Of a DNA stretch of 64,000 nucleotides, positions 23,644-35,937 are shown piece after piece. A program made the translations under genes and the position numbers. This DNA comes from Melampsora larici-populina 98AG31. Its lineage: Eukaryota; Basidiomycota; Pucciniomycetes; Pucciniales; Melampsoraceae. Positions within the stretch are counted from its first letter, which is position 1. Each line of letters opens with the position of its first letter. The stretch covers positions 1,371,168 through 1,435,167 of the forward strand of contig NW_006768776.1 in the NCBI RefSeq assembly GCF_000204055.1. The letters are read 5' to 3'. The notes below the pieces were generated by a model that was given only the letters and a program-made list of their open reading frames with translations, searched no databases and was not told the origin of the DNA.

Positions 23644-25305
23644 ATTTTTAATTCCAAATGGCATTCGAACAAACTCATATATACCCATATGACAAATTAT
23701 TCTAAAGAATATTCTACTCATGAGTTCGACTATGTTTTGATGAAAACCTTTCAACACATCCATGAGTGTAATATATCTTGCTTTACCTAGGTTAATCAAG
23801 ACATGTTCAGTTCTAGGTAATGGATATCTATCTGGTTCAGTATAAGTATTGAGTGCTCAAAAATCTCCGCACAGTCTTGATTTACCATTATGCCAAGCAA
23901 TGATGACCGGCGATGTTATATCTACTTCCTCCGAACTCCCTACTTTTCTGATTACTCCTAGTCTCAAGAGTTCATCAATATGTTTTTCAATTTCTACTCT
24001 GTTTCTAGGACTAGCAGGATAAGCAGCTTTCCTCAATATTGGAGGATAAGGTTTTTCTATGGTAAGCTTAATGCTCACTTGATGCTTTTCAATCGTACCT
24101 AACTCTTTATCACCTAATCCAAATTGGTCTTTATATTGGATAATCAGGTCAACAAATTTTTGCTTTTCTCTTGCTGTAAGTTTAGGACTGAATTTTACTT
24201 CATTGATTTTAGGCATCAAATCATCCTTATTTTCACATGAGACTTTTTCCAATTCCGGTTGGGAATTATCAAGTTCATTAACTATTTCTTTCTTAACTTG
24301 TAATCCTGAAAGAATTGGTCTCTGAAGTGGTAACCCAAATTTTTTCTTTTTAACGTCATTTCCAAACGTAAAAAATTTATCCTTACTATGAAAGATATCA
24401 ATTCCGTACATAGACAAGTGTTCATCTCCTAAAATGAAGTATTTGGTGTGTGAATTCTCCATAACTACAAATTCAGCTTCAATCCGGATACCTCCTTGTT
24501 TATGAGGAAATAGGACATCTAATTTGATAATTCCCAAGGGGTATAAACTTCCACTGCAACCTGAGAAATTCATGTTGTTATTGCACGGCATCAACTTCAA
24601 TTTCCAGTCTGGTACAAGGTTTTCCAAATAGTGATTCCCCACCACTGAGCAAGACGCTCCGCTATCAAGCAGCAGTTCTGCGTCTTGGTTATTCACAATT
24701 ACTCTGGTTAGACTATGAAAACCTATTGTATGTGCTTTACCTGAAGCTGGTTTACACCCTATCAACTTGGCGTCTGAAATTTGTTTATTACTTTCCTCAA
24801 AAGGTGTTATAAGTGGCATTTCTGCTTCAGCTTGAACTTGTGCTATATCCACCGCACTATCAAAGGTGCTTTCAATAGCTGAAACATTCAAATTAGCTGA
24901 ATGATGAGACTGTGTGTCAGCTACACTTTCACTGTATTCTACAAATTCCATTACAGATCCTGTGTCATCATCAGCTTGATTCTCTATATTCTCTTCAGCT
25001 TCAAGCGCGTTGATAGATTTACCTTTTCCTTTACATTCCTTCCAAACATGTGTAGGATCTTTACTACCACACTTATTACACGATTTATTACTTTTTCTCT
25101 CAGTAGTAGATGGTTGAGCTCTAGTACTACTTGTCTGAGCCGTGTTGTCAACATTCTTGTTGAAGTAATTGTTTCTGACTGGTATATGTCTTTTTGCTGG
25201 TACCATACACTTGACAATTTCTTCAAAGGCTAAAATAAATTCTCTCCAGTTACCTGTAGGTCCAATCCTATTCCTTATTGGAATTTGCATAGTACCTGGA
25301 ATCAT
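23644..25305 (-). pseudogene. Gypsy pol, zinc knuckle, protease and RT N-terminal half
   Basis: Minus-strand frame from 25305. Nucleocapsid knuckle CNKCGSKDPTHVWKEC (about 25090-25040). Protease LLLDSGASCSVVG followed by FILGDEHL. RT begins IDELLRLGVIRKVGSS and reaches SRLCGDF, where TGA replaces the expected arginine codon of CGDFRALN (about 23857). Past the stop the frame continues ALNTYTEPDRYPLPR and, with a small disturbance near 23700, to MPFGIKN at the copia insertion. The start overlaps the end of the upstream gag frame in another frame. Confidence 0.88.
23857..23859 (-). other. In-frame TGA in gypsy RT, expected CGA (Arg)
   Basis: CGDF-stop-ALNTYT; related gypsy RTs read CGDFRALN. 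A C-to-T change in CGA explains it. Confidence 0.75.
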
Positions 25306-27614
25306 CCATAATATTTTGTTAACAACTTCAGTGCTTGCAGCATCAGGTTTGAAACTTCTGCTCTCTGTTGTTGTTTACTAGCCCACTTTACGCAGTCAGT
25401 GTGAAACTCAGGTTTGAATCTGTCTCTCAAAAAGGCTTTCTCCATATTATTTTTCCACTGGCTATTTCCAAATCTATTTTGAATGGCTTCTTTCCATTCT
25501 GCCCATGTTCTACTTCTGGGTCCGTCTTCATTCATTTCATCTGAAAGCCATTGTCGTGCAACACCTGTAAATACAATTAATAATTTTGACGTAATCAAAA
25601 TATCTGGCATCATCATTTTAACTGGTACTTTTTCTACCCAATCTATAAATTCTTGGTGATTGTACTTGCCTTCTCCACTGAAAGTTGGCCAATCCTTAGC
25701 CTGCGGATAAGATTTTCGCAGTTCTTTTTGAATTTCAGCTTGCCTCAACAGTTCTGCAGTTGTCTGTAATTCCTCAATTGAGCTTCCTCTTCTATATTGA
25801 ACATTTTCAATATGAGGTTCAACGAAGGAAGTACTTGCAATTGGTGCTGTAGTTTCTCTCCTAGGAGGACTCTGTACTACGTCTGGTTGTCTCATATGTG
25901 GTGGCTTCATTCTCAAAAAAGATTTATCTTGCTTTTTCGAATTACCCACTACATGTCTCCTGTTCAGTTGTTCAAAATTTTGGACAACTGTTCCTACTCT
26001 GTTAAATGATGGAGTTGCCTCTGGTTGCAACACAGGTGGATTGTGTTGATTATTCATATTCAACAGAAGTTGATGAATTTGGTCCAACTTGTCATCTGTT
26101 CTTTGTTGATATTGCAATTGTTGATTTTGGTTATTTGAAATTTCATCAGTCAATTTATGTAGTTTTTCTTCTAAATCATGGTATGTATTGCTGATGTTGG
26201 TATACAAAGTATCATACAATTTTTGATGAATATCTTCAATTAAACTTGTCATAACTAAAACACTCATTTTTTCCTCCTGCTCACTTTCTCTCTCTTCTTC
26301 ACAAAGACTTGCTTTGGCTTTGCCTTTCATCTCACGATTTCTTTCTCTCAGATGGTCTTCTAATAGTGTTTTAACTTCAACCAAGTTTTCATTTATCACA
26401 TTAAAAGAAGAAAAAGAAACATAATTTTTTTCTGTTTTACTATTTTGAATAAGTTCAGAGAAAGATGAATCAGAGGGAAAAATAGAAAACAATTTTTTAT
26501 TTATTTTTGTAAAATTATCTAAGTTCTTTTTACCAAGATCATAAAGTGTTTTATATTGTTGATCTGAACATTGATTAAGATGAAATTTTTTTGAAAATAA
26601 ATCACTAAAGTTTTTACCATCAGACTTAATACTTTCTTTTGAGTAAAGAAACATGCTTTCCAGATTCCTGTTGATAGCATTTAAGTACTGTCCAAAAGCA
26701 TCATTAAAGTCAGCATTTCTAGATGAATGACTTTCTAAAAAATTAAGATGATGAAAGAGCTCATTCATGAAAGGAATGATAAACTCATCCTGAGTAATTT
26801 GAGAGAACTTACTTAGGATTGCTCGCTCTTGAGTGTTCAGTAAGGTTGATGACGATTTCGATTCTTCCAACCTCGATAGTTTTGATTGGAACTCTGTTCC
26901 TCTTGAAGGAGTTCGCGGCCGATGATCGCTTGTGATCGGAAGTAACCTCTGAAATCGTCCCGGAGAGAACCTTTCCGGCTGTTGTTGTTGTAATGAGGGG
27001 AGTGGTTTTGGGGTTGGCTCGTCGTCGAGTTGCTGGCTGACTGCTGAGGAGTGTCCCGTTGAGGTTCCGCCGCTCGAAGGCCGAAAAAGTGGATCGACTG
27101 AGCTCAAGGATCCCAGCTGTCGGTACCTTTCCACAGGTATTTTTGAATCTCTTGGAGAATCGTGGTATCCTTGATCTGATACTTGCTTGTCAGCTCCTTC
27201 CATACTTCCCTGCCTCCCAACACCGAGTCCTTCAGCATCTTCTTTTGCTTCTTGTTGTTGTTCACTACTAGGCGAGCGTTCTCCCACTTGGTGTAGTTGA
27301 GGCGGAGTTCCTGCCACTTCATGTGCCAGGCTTCCGTCCTCGCGAACTGCTCCTGATAATACAGGTAAGTTAGCAATCGCATTATTGGTATCAATTGATA
27401 ACGGATTCAGAGCTAACTTACTGGGGTTGGTTCTGACTGTTCCCTGTGATTCAGTTCCTTTCCTTTGGGCTGAGATGGAGGTCGCTGGTCGCCTTCCTCT
27501 TCCTCCTCCATCCTGTCGCTGCTTCGATCCGCCGGAGCCTGACTCCCAGTTTCCATATCGGTCTGGGTTTGTTCGGCTGCGACGAGGGAGAGGGGGTGGG
27601 ATATAATCGGACAT
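25302..27614 (-). pseudogene. Gypsy gag-like protein
   Basis: Minus-strand frame; I choose the ATG at 27614 (MSDYIPPPLPRRSRTNPDRY) over upstream alternatives because the preceding residues are translated poly-A/T. The N-terminal third is Pro/Ser/Gln-rich, then a helical region with coiled-coil character (around 26200-26350), then the capsid-like retrotransposon gag region (PTFSGEGKYNHQEFIDWVEK, WAEWKEAIQNRFGNSQWK, about 25660-25440). It ends at 25302. The natural continuation FKPDAASTEVVNKILWMI lies in the other frame, so a frameshift near 25350 separates the capsid from the knuckle-protease part. Confidence 0.8.
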
Positions 27615-29328
27615 CCAATAATAAAAAAAACGAGAAAGAAAGAAAAAAAAATTATAAGTCTTTTTTTTCTTTTTTCTGAAGTGGTTTCTTTCACGAAAGA
27701 GAGAAAGAGACAAAAAAAATAAAGTGTACAAAAAGGGAAAGAAGAATCAAGACTTAGATTCGAACTTACCTTCTTTTAAATCAGATTTTCGTGCCCAAAA
27801 CACAAAATCACCTTTTTGTTGTTTAACAAAACCTTCAAGACTTTCTTGTGGAGCTACTGATAGAAATCGATCTGGGGTAGCTGTCCGGTCTGATCGACTA
27901 GGACTGCCTGGGTGTTTGGGCGTGTTCACTACCGAAAAGGGTTGAAAATCAGTCGCTATTGAAAGTTTGCGATCCTTTTGGTCGATCTCGTCGATTTCTG
28001 AGTGTTCTTGACTCAAGGAAGGTAAGCTTTCATCCAAGTTTTCTAGATTCACTACTAATCAGTATAATGAAGGTAGGAAAAACAAGAATTAAAGAAGAGG
28101 AGATATTGAAATGTAAGTATCTACTATTCTCTTCTAGTTCTGATTGAAACTAAAACTTAGAAATAACTTACTGGTATTAGGTTCCGATCGAATGCCTCCA
28201 ACTGGTCTGAAGACTTGTGAAATCAGGTAAATACCGTTACGACAATCTGTAATAATAGTGTAGACGTGACACGTTAAAAAAAATCAGATATTATTGTTGA
28301 AGACTTTGTTATGAAGTTGTGAGTCAATCTCTTACTGAATAGCTTGATGAAACGCCCTTCTTGATATATAGTTCGAGAAGATGTGTTGAAAGTTAAAGGA
28401 TAGGCTGAGAACGATGATCGCCCCTTGTTTCTCTGTCAAACGTTAAATGAAGGAATAAGATGGAAAGGAAAACACAGAATAATATGATCAATCGTTAGCT
28501 TAGCGAACTATCGATACTTCAACAGAATCGAGTAAAAAAAACTAACTCGATTTCTTGCTGACTTGTCTTTTATATTAGATCTAAAGATCTTCGATGGAAT
28601 TAACACTAATTTAAAAAAAAAACAAAAAGGATCAAGCAAGGAATGAAAAAATAAATCAGTTTCTAAAGAATATCTTTCTTTAAGTGATTCTTCGTGAGTT
28701 CTTTGATCTTCTAAATAAAAGAATCCAACTCGTACTGATCGATCTTCCTTCTTGCTGTTTGGTCAAGGTCCCGGTGGCGTGATCTTTCAATTGAATTGAA
28801 TGGAGTTTGATTGAGGTGGAAGGGTATGTGGTGGTAGCAGTACAGAATTGAAATTCGAGGGAAGTTGAATTTCAATTCCTGTACTGTTGTGGCTGTCGGA
28901 CCACGCACGGGGCTTTGGGTAATTACCGCGTGTGTACAGTCACTTGACTGTACTGTAATGTATGTATATGTAATATGTGTAAGCCACGAGTTTGGCCAAT
29001 TACACAACAAATTTGAGGCTTTATAGATACAATTCAACTATGAATTGTATGTAATAAAGTTTCCTGTGGATCAACTATTGATCCTACTTTTGGAAAAAAA
29101 TAAAAAAAATAAAAAAAATCCGAAAATCAGGGGGGGAAAAGAATTATTTCTTTCCTCCAGGCTATTATCCTAAAAAAGTAAATTGCTTAGCTGCTCTCAG
29201 TTTTTACAATAAAAGGTTGATAAAAAATTCTAAAAAATTCTAGAAATATGTTTTTGTATTTTTAAGTTCTTTTGAAAAAGGTTTGAGTTGGTCACACACT
29301 CAAAAAAAAAAAGAAAAGTTTCTAAAAA
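27615..29328 (-). other. Gypsy 5' leader with possible spliced exon
   Basis: About 1.7 kb between primer site and gag, unusually long. A minus-strand ORF 28052-27747 (MNLENLDESLPSLSQE...) is bounded by an acceptor-like AATCTAG and a donor AAG-GTAAGTTCG at about 27770, so the gag N-terminus may be spliced from this exon. Otherwise the region is A/T-rich with poly-A runs (29090-29130) and no recognisable domain. Confidence 0.45.
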
Positions 29329-29345
29329 CCCGGATGAGGCCCCCA
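29329..29345 (-). promoter_or_regulatory. Gypsy primer-binding site candidate
   Basis: On the minus strand TGGGGGCCTCATCCGGG starts two bases after the 5' LTR. It resembles the tRNA-Pro type primer site known from several LTR elements, with one extra base. The match to a local tRNA was not tested. Confidence 0.6.
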
Positions 29346-29347
29346 AA

Positions 29348-30299
29348 TGTGAGCTACTAGCTTCTTTTAGGCTAGCAAATCACTAAAGAAAAGGTATAAA
29401 ATTGTAGGGATTATGATCTACAAGGTTTAAGGGCGGAGAAATAAGGTTCAAGCTCCATACTTGTAACAAACAAGTATAGACTGCAGTTAGAGGACCTTTA
29501 AAGAAAGGTTTTTCAGGGATTGGGGGGGGGTTTTTACTATTATTAATAGTAGAAACCGTGCACTGAATCTTCAGTGACTTACACTTAATCAATTATCTTT
29601 CTGCTAGAGATAAATTGATTAAGAACACTAATTTCTTTTATAGTGTTTTAGTACTTTACACTCTGACTAATACAGGTACTACGCAGGTTTAAAGTTTCTT
29701 GATCTGATTAAATCCCAAATCAGATCAAGCAGCACTTAAGGACTACCTCCTTTATAGTTTGATTCCACGAATGGTAATCAACAACTATTACAAAACTGTG
29801 ACTAAGACCAGTCACAGTAAATTGAGGAAATAAGAACCACAAGACAAATTAACAATCACAAATAAGATAGTAAAGTTTCACTTTACTGAAAGCTTATAAT
29901 CTAGTTGGTGATGGGGTTTTATTGTATAATAAAAGTGTTAAAGATGTAATGTGATGATGATTCTGAATTTCGCATATTCAAGGTTTTTATAGTCTGAAGT
30001 TTGAAAATCCTATGCGCACAATTTGTGGTTCCAAGGTTAGGTTTATACTACATATTAGTATTGAGCTATCTGATTGGCTACATACCTGTTACATGTGTGT
30101 AATGTATGTAATCTTTTAGGAAATGTAAAGTCGTGTACTCACACAGTCTTTTACATAAGTTCTACATGTGTTACATATGTTCATTCATATGTAATTTGAC
30201 TCTTGAAACTGAGTCTGAGTTGTAATTATTGTTTTTTTAATGTTTTCTTATTGTTATTTGTCAGCCTATGGTACTATGGTTCAGTACTCAGGGCTGACA
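29348..30299 (-). repeat. Gypsy 5' LTR
   Basis: 952 bp, TGTGAGCTAC to GGGCTGACA. Nearly identical to 13736-14688. Confidence 0.96.
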
Positions 30300-30736
30300 G
30301 TTGCAGACAGCGGTAATCACAAGGGCAAATCTGAGCTTGAAGAATATCTGAAGGGGGAAAGTCCAATCCTCAAGGGACAAACTCCGTTGACTTGGTGGAG
30401 GGTCAGTGTATTTCATTTTTTTGTACTAACATCACATTGTCATATTCTAATGTTGTTCTTTTACAGGAATATCAACACCAATTTCCAATTCTTGCTCAAC
30501 TCGCCTGCGATTACCTTTCAGTTTCTGCCACGTCGTGTGCCTGCACAAGGATGTTTTCTGCGGCCGCGGACATCTGCACCCCTTCACGAGGTGGGATGCT
30601 CCCTAAGACGATGACGCGTCTAGTGGGTTCTCAGGCTTGGCTAAAGGAGGATGTTGTACCGGACGGGGATTTTGCAGAAGCAGCAAAATATCTTCAAGCC
30701 TATATTGACAGTGTTGCAAAAAAGAAAAAAAAGTAA
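30300..30736 (+). pseudogene. hAT transposase, 3' part with dimerisation domain
   Basis: Continues the frame of the 5' part after the gypsy element: GVADSGNHKGKSELEEYLKG to WWR (30401), intron 30402-30466, last exon 30467-30736. The last exon is the conserved hAT C-terminal block: EYQHQFPILAQLACDYLSV, TSCACTRMFSAAAD, and a stop after KKKKK. The motif is complete. Confidence 0.92.
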
Positions 30737-30812
30737 TCTCTGTTCTACTTTTCTATTCCTTTCTTTCATTCTTTATCTTCTACCTAAAACAAAATTTGTT
30801 TTAGCTGGCGGG

Positions 30813-30821
30813 TTTCTTTAT
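30813..30821. repeat. Mutator-like element TSD, left copy (TTTCTTTAT)
   Basis: 9-bp TTTCTTTAT here and at 36768-36776, the length typical of Mutator-like elements. Confidence 0.9.
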
Positions 30822-30912
30822 GGGGTGTAAGAAATTTGCGGTCATCAATTTGCAGTCTTCCATGACCGCAAAGGCTGATGTCCGCAAAAGTCAATTAATC
30901 CCGGGGCAAAGT
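30822..30912 (+). repeat. MULE left terminal inverted repeat
   Basis: About 90 bp pairing with the reverse complement of about 36678-36767, sharing CTGATGTCCG and AAAAGTCAATT. Confidence 0.88.
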
Positions 30913-31490
30913 TAAATTTTACGATCATTCCAATTTTTCCAAAGCTCGCAAAAAAAATTGATGTAAAATAATGACCGTAAAATTGGGCCACAGGTGTCAA
31001 ATTATTTATTTTTACGGTCATGAGTTTGCGGACATTAATGTACGTAAACAATAATACTCGTAAAAGTGTAAACTTTTGGGGTAAAGTTGAGTTTTGCGAC
31101 CAATGTTTTGCAGTGTACAAAGACCGTAAAAAACTTTCCGAAATATAGATTGCAAAAGTGAAAATTATCATTTTTAAAATGTAATTTTGCGATCCAAACT
31201 TTACGTTCAAAAAAATAAAAGTAATTCATTACGAGCACGAAAACAGCTTGAACAAAATGCAAGAAAAAGTGACCAGCGAGAAAAAGAAATGAGGATGGAA
31301 ACTTTAAAGAAAGTCAAGAAGGTAACACACACAAATGTAGCTCGAAGGAGTGACTAGAAGATGAATACCAATTACGCTTGACAATAGGAGTGAGACTCAA
31401 TAGAACAAAAAAAGACTAAAAAGAGACTTGAAAGAGAAACTTGAAAGAGTGACGAGAAAATAAAGAAAAATTATCGAGTAACCTACGCTA

Positions 31491-34400
31491 TTACGTTCTC
31501 TTGCGTTTTGTACGCTTTGACTTCCGTGGTGCAATACTTTGACCCTCATCACCTTCTTCGGCGGCCTCCAACACCTCATCATCATCCTCCTCCTCTTCCA
31601 CAATGGCCCATCCTTTCCAACCTTTCGCCTTTTTGGCTCCTTTAACTAAAACCCCTTCTTCTTTCTCTTCACATATCTTCCTTTTCCTGGTTGTCTTATT
31701 AACTGTTTCCTTTTTAACTATAAGAAATAAAGAAGAACATACATAAGAACATAAGAATCAATGACTGCAGAATTGATATCTGAATAAAACAATCGAAGTG
31801 CTCACCTGGTTGTGGACTCTCCTTCTTTGATTTCTTTGATATCCTCTTCCTCTTTGGCAGAGGAACTTCGTCATCTTCATATTTGTTTTCTTCTTTCTTG
31901 GTTTCTACAAGAAATAAATGAAGAACATACATAAGAACATAAGAATCAATGACTGCAGAAATGATATCTGAATAAAACAATTGAATTGCTCACCTGGTTG
32001 TGGACTCTCCTTCTTTGATTTCTTTGATATTCTCTTCTTCTTCGGCAGAGGAACTTCGTCATCTTCATATTCGTTTTCTTCTTTCTTGGTTTCTACAAGA
32101 AATAAATTCATACTGATTGTAAACAATAGGTAAAGCAAACCAACCAAATAAAGACTCACCTGTTTCACGTAGCTTGGTCTTCAGCTTTGCCAAAGGAGGA
32201 GCGTCAATTTCTATATAATAGAAATAGATGGCAACATCTCAATAAACAAGAATCTAGTACATTGCAAAAGAAAGAAATCACACACCTTCTGCGTCATCGG
32301 TATGTTCTTTTTCCTCACAAATTGGTTGTGAAAAAGGTTGGACAATTACGTTATTTTTACCCAGAGACCTGCTTATCTTCGTGTTTGCATCATTGGAGAT
32401 AGAAGCTTCTTTATCTGTAGGAGCTTGCGAATACATCACCCATGATGTATTTGCTATTTGACCCCCAATCACTTCCACATCACTTGACAGAAACGTCGCT
32501 ATTCCTGCATTTTCCAAATCATTGTGGCCCCATACCCCGGTCAGGTTTCCTACTGTACGTACCACTTGACACCAATAATGTTCACCATTCCAAAAACCTC
32601 GTGCTCGCATTAAGTAGATAGTTCCGTCGAGTATCATTTCGTATGGTAAGTTACACTCTCTCATCATCTTGAAGGCTTTGGAGCGATTTGTTCCATGTAG
32701 GTAGGCAATGTCAACTTGGATATGGAGATGAGGAGGTGGAGGATTGAGGTGAAGTCGTGAGTGGAATTCCTTGTAAGGCTGGGCATGAGGATTCGTCGTG
32801 GTCTTGCAGCTTTTACAATACCAATTTGAACCTTGATAGCTACCTGTGGTAGCCCAATCATGTAGGATCTGGGGTGTTTCAGAATAAGATTCATCACCGT
32901 TGTAATTCTCGTGCAATAAAATGATAGTGTTGAGATGTGATACTTCTACTAAGACATGATCTTCGCTTTTGGACATGTGTATGTGCGTTTGAGGTCAACA
33001 CGAAACAAAGTTTGTGTGATTGCTGGAGAGGCTGGCTCCTTAGGTCGTGTTTCCCGATCAAAAATACCGCTGAAGTATTGGTCAGCAGAGGAGTATCTGT
33101 CCGGAAGGAAACTTCCAGGACATTGTTGTTGAATAGCTGTGTGGAGACTATTTTGGCCATTAGAAAGGATGCTACAAATTTTACCTGCCTGACCCATTTC
33201 CCAGGTGGACCTTGACGAAAAAACTTCAATAGTTTCGCAAAGATATGATCTGATTTTCCTGAAGACTTGGTGTACCACAACGCCGTATGAATGGCATACA
33301 AGCATTCAGTCATGGCATCAAGCCAACACCTGAATTGACGACCAGGAGTTGAGGAAGCATAAAATCCAGGGTACGTAGTGACCGGGTTCCGGTCCACATT
33401 CACGGAACCTTTAGGACGTCCAAGCTTCTTGCTACGTCCTAGCAATGCATCAGTCGTATCCGGGGGTCTTCCATCGTTCTTAGCTTCGCGCTGTTTTCGA
33501 GATTTCTTGGTCCAGCCAAGAACTTGTGCTACTTTCTTGTAGTTCTTAGCCTCATCCCCATACACTATTGCCACACCGCAAAGCCTGTCCTCATGGTCCC
33601 TTTCAAGACAGGCCACCAAGGCATACAGCTGCACGATACCAATCTGAATGGAGCAGTTTCCTTTGCTGTGAAGGAAAAAAAGCAATTCAATGATTAATTC
33701 AAAAGCTTACAAAGAAAAATCAAAAACATACGCTATCATGTAATACACATGATGCATCGATTCTTGTGCATTCGTTGTTGACGGCATGATGTCATCGCAA
33801 AGGCTATCGTCGTCAAGTTGCTTTTGTCGTGATTTGAAAAGCATTGACTTTATGTCGGATGCTTTCCACCATTCAAGCCACCGTTTGGCTTTTGGGAACT
33901 GCTTAATCATTTTTTTTAACTTCTCATCAAAAGTTAAACTACCTGGCCGGTCTAGTTTTAAAAGTGAAGATGCTTGCGCTTGAAATGAATCCTGTAAATT
34001 CAAATATAAAAATATCAGCAATATGAAATACAAATGGAATTGTAATAATTAAACACATACCTCATCCTTTTCAGGTATAATTGCTCGGTTGCGCTTGACC
34101 CGAGTGACTTGAGCTCAAAAATGTTCATGACAACCTTGAAGTTTGGAAAGTGCCACTGCCGGATCAGTCTCCTTAAAAACCTTCATGTACGCTTTGACAA
34201 ATCCGTTCTTTTGGGCCAATGAAAAGTCGACTACCTGTCAAACCAGCGTATCACGTTCCTTGACGGTTATTTCGGCATGCTTGAATTGTTTCATCAGGGT
34301 ACTGAAGTGTGCGGCGTAGTGATTTTCCGTCATGCCTTTCAGCCAAGTCAAAAGAATTGGGATCCATCGTCGCAGATCCTCGTGATACATAGAAGTTGAT

Positions 34401-35937
34401 AAAAGATAACCGTTTTTGAAAAACTTGTATGTTACGTCTGAGAGGAGACCGCCACCATAGACCCTGTTGTCCTCGTCTCGAGCCATCAGCTGCTGATGCA
34501 TCCAATCCGTTTGAAAGGTCATGTGCATGTTCACACGCTTCATAGAACATGATACAACGTTCAAACCGCGCCTGAAGCCAGAATTAAACCAGGAAGACCA
34601 AAAATAAGTGGCAGAATATATATAAGTATCGTAATCACAAAGAATATAATTATCTTGAAATAGAAAACATACTCAGACCAGTGATACATGTCCATAATGA
34701 AGTTGTCTGCCGCTCCTGGAACACTCTTTTTGGGGATAACACCTGCTTCCCCAAGGAGCTTACGTCGATAGTAACCAGTCCGATGTAGGTTGCCAAAACC
34801 TGCATGGATGTTGCTAGCGGTAACAATTTCCTTCTTGCCCGCAGGAGCTCGTCCGACCTTGCAATCAAATAATTATTAGTAATCTTTTGAAATGGTGCAG
34901 AATGAAATGAATTCGAGTGTACCTTGTGTCGTAATGGTCCCACATCAGGGTTTTCAACTACCCGTTTGGCAAACTTGGCCAAAGACAACTTGTCCGGCTT
35001 GCCACGTCGAGGCCATCAATGGTTATGGATCCCAGAGTGGTGTATGATGCCCCAGCCGCTGACATGTTCGTCCAACCGGCATAAGGTGTCATTACATTCA
35101 ATATATTGAAGTTCCTCAGTACACCTTGCAGCAGGACATTTCTGAGGTCTAAATCCATATGAGAGCGATAATGGTCAGAACTATCATCTTTTTCAAAATA
35201 TTGATACTTTGAAATACTAACTTGCTCATCCATTCTGCTCTCTTGGGGGCTGCTGTTGGCGGTGATCCAAGATAATCGCAACCAAGACTCTTGCAGACTA
35301 TGACCCCTAGACAGCTATATCTGACTGTTCGCCAGTCACCTGGGCCTTTGCTTTTGCCACCAGCCGATGTATAAGTGAATCCAAAAGTCCCCCAGTTGGT
35401 GAACTTTTGCTCGGCTGATAGTCGAAGAAAGACAGTGTTTCCATTTGTGAATAATGGATAACCTTTGTCGTCAAGGGTAGTGTTGTCATCTATGAATGTT
35501 TCGAAAGATGGACGGTCCAAGGGTAGCCTGAAGGTTTTCTTAACTTTGATAGCCACCTTCTGACCCTTTGTCGAATTGGTAGAAATGGAGGATTTCTTTC
35601 CCTGAGACTGTAATGGCGGAGAAGTAAGAGGAGGTTTTCCCTTGGTCGAATTTGTAGAATTGGATGATTTGTTTCCCTGAGACTGTAACGGAGGAGAAGT
35701 AACAAGATTTTTCGAAGCAAGATAAGGTTTTTCATCTTTGAATTCAACTTCTTCAACTTCTTCATCTTCTTCATCTTTGTATACATCTTGTTCATCTTCT
35801 TCGTCTTTGTCTTCGTATACAACTTGTTCATCTTCTTCGTCTTCGTATACATCTTTTTCATAAATTTCAGGCTCAGAGTCACTGATATGTGAATATCGAT
35901 CTCCTTCAGAGTTGCTACAGTAAGATGGGTCACTCAT
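31491..35937 (-). pseudogene. MULE transposase with GCM1-type zinc finger and USP-like C-terminal region
   Basis: Starts MSDPSYCSNSEGDRYSH (35937) with an acidic, repeated EDEEDEQ region and a basic stretch. Zinc finger around 35300-35000: CKSLGCDYLGSPPT, CPAARC, CNDTLCR, H, then HNH-stop-WPRRGKPDK, with WRKY-GCM1 character. DDE core: D in LLSDVTYKFFKNGYL (about 34450), D in QVVDFSLAQKNGF (about 34228), E in TTNAQESMHH (about 33760). Then comes a region resembling a ubiquitin-specific peptidase: GRQFRCWLDAMTECLYAI (Cys about 33327), CKSC (about 32817), GEHYWCQVV (His about 32580). The C-terminus is basic (KRTKRKRT, stop 31491). Three in-frame TGA codons (35016-35018, 34238-34240, 34115-34117) and a frameshift near 32970 break it. 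The peptidase call is by motif only. Confidence 0.78.
31722..32096 (-). repeat. Tandem duplication of one exon with its intron in the MULE gene
   Basis: Two units of 187-188 bp (31722-31908 and 31909-32096), nearly identical. Each holds an exon ETKKEEN-(K/E)-YEDDEVPLPK with a basic KRISKKSKKESPQPG tail, followed by a GTGAGC donor and an intron. Phase is kept, so the repeat adds a 34-residue nuclear-localisation-like unit. Confidence 0.88.

Larger units (their letters stand above)
13736..30299 (-). mobile_element. Ty3/gypsy LTR retrotransposon, interrupted by a copia element
   Basis: Two LTRs of 953 and 952 bp start TGTGAGCTACTAGC and end GGGCTGACA. They differ by about eight substitutions and two single-base length changes, about 99% identity. 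The polyprotein lies on the minus strand with order gag, protease, RT, RNase H, integrase, which is the gypsy order. The 5-bp duplication GTTGC flanks it. Without the nested copia element it is about 10.2 kb. It inserted into the last third of the hAT transposase. Confidence 0.97.
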
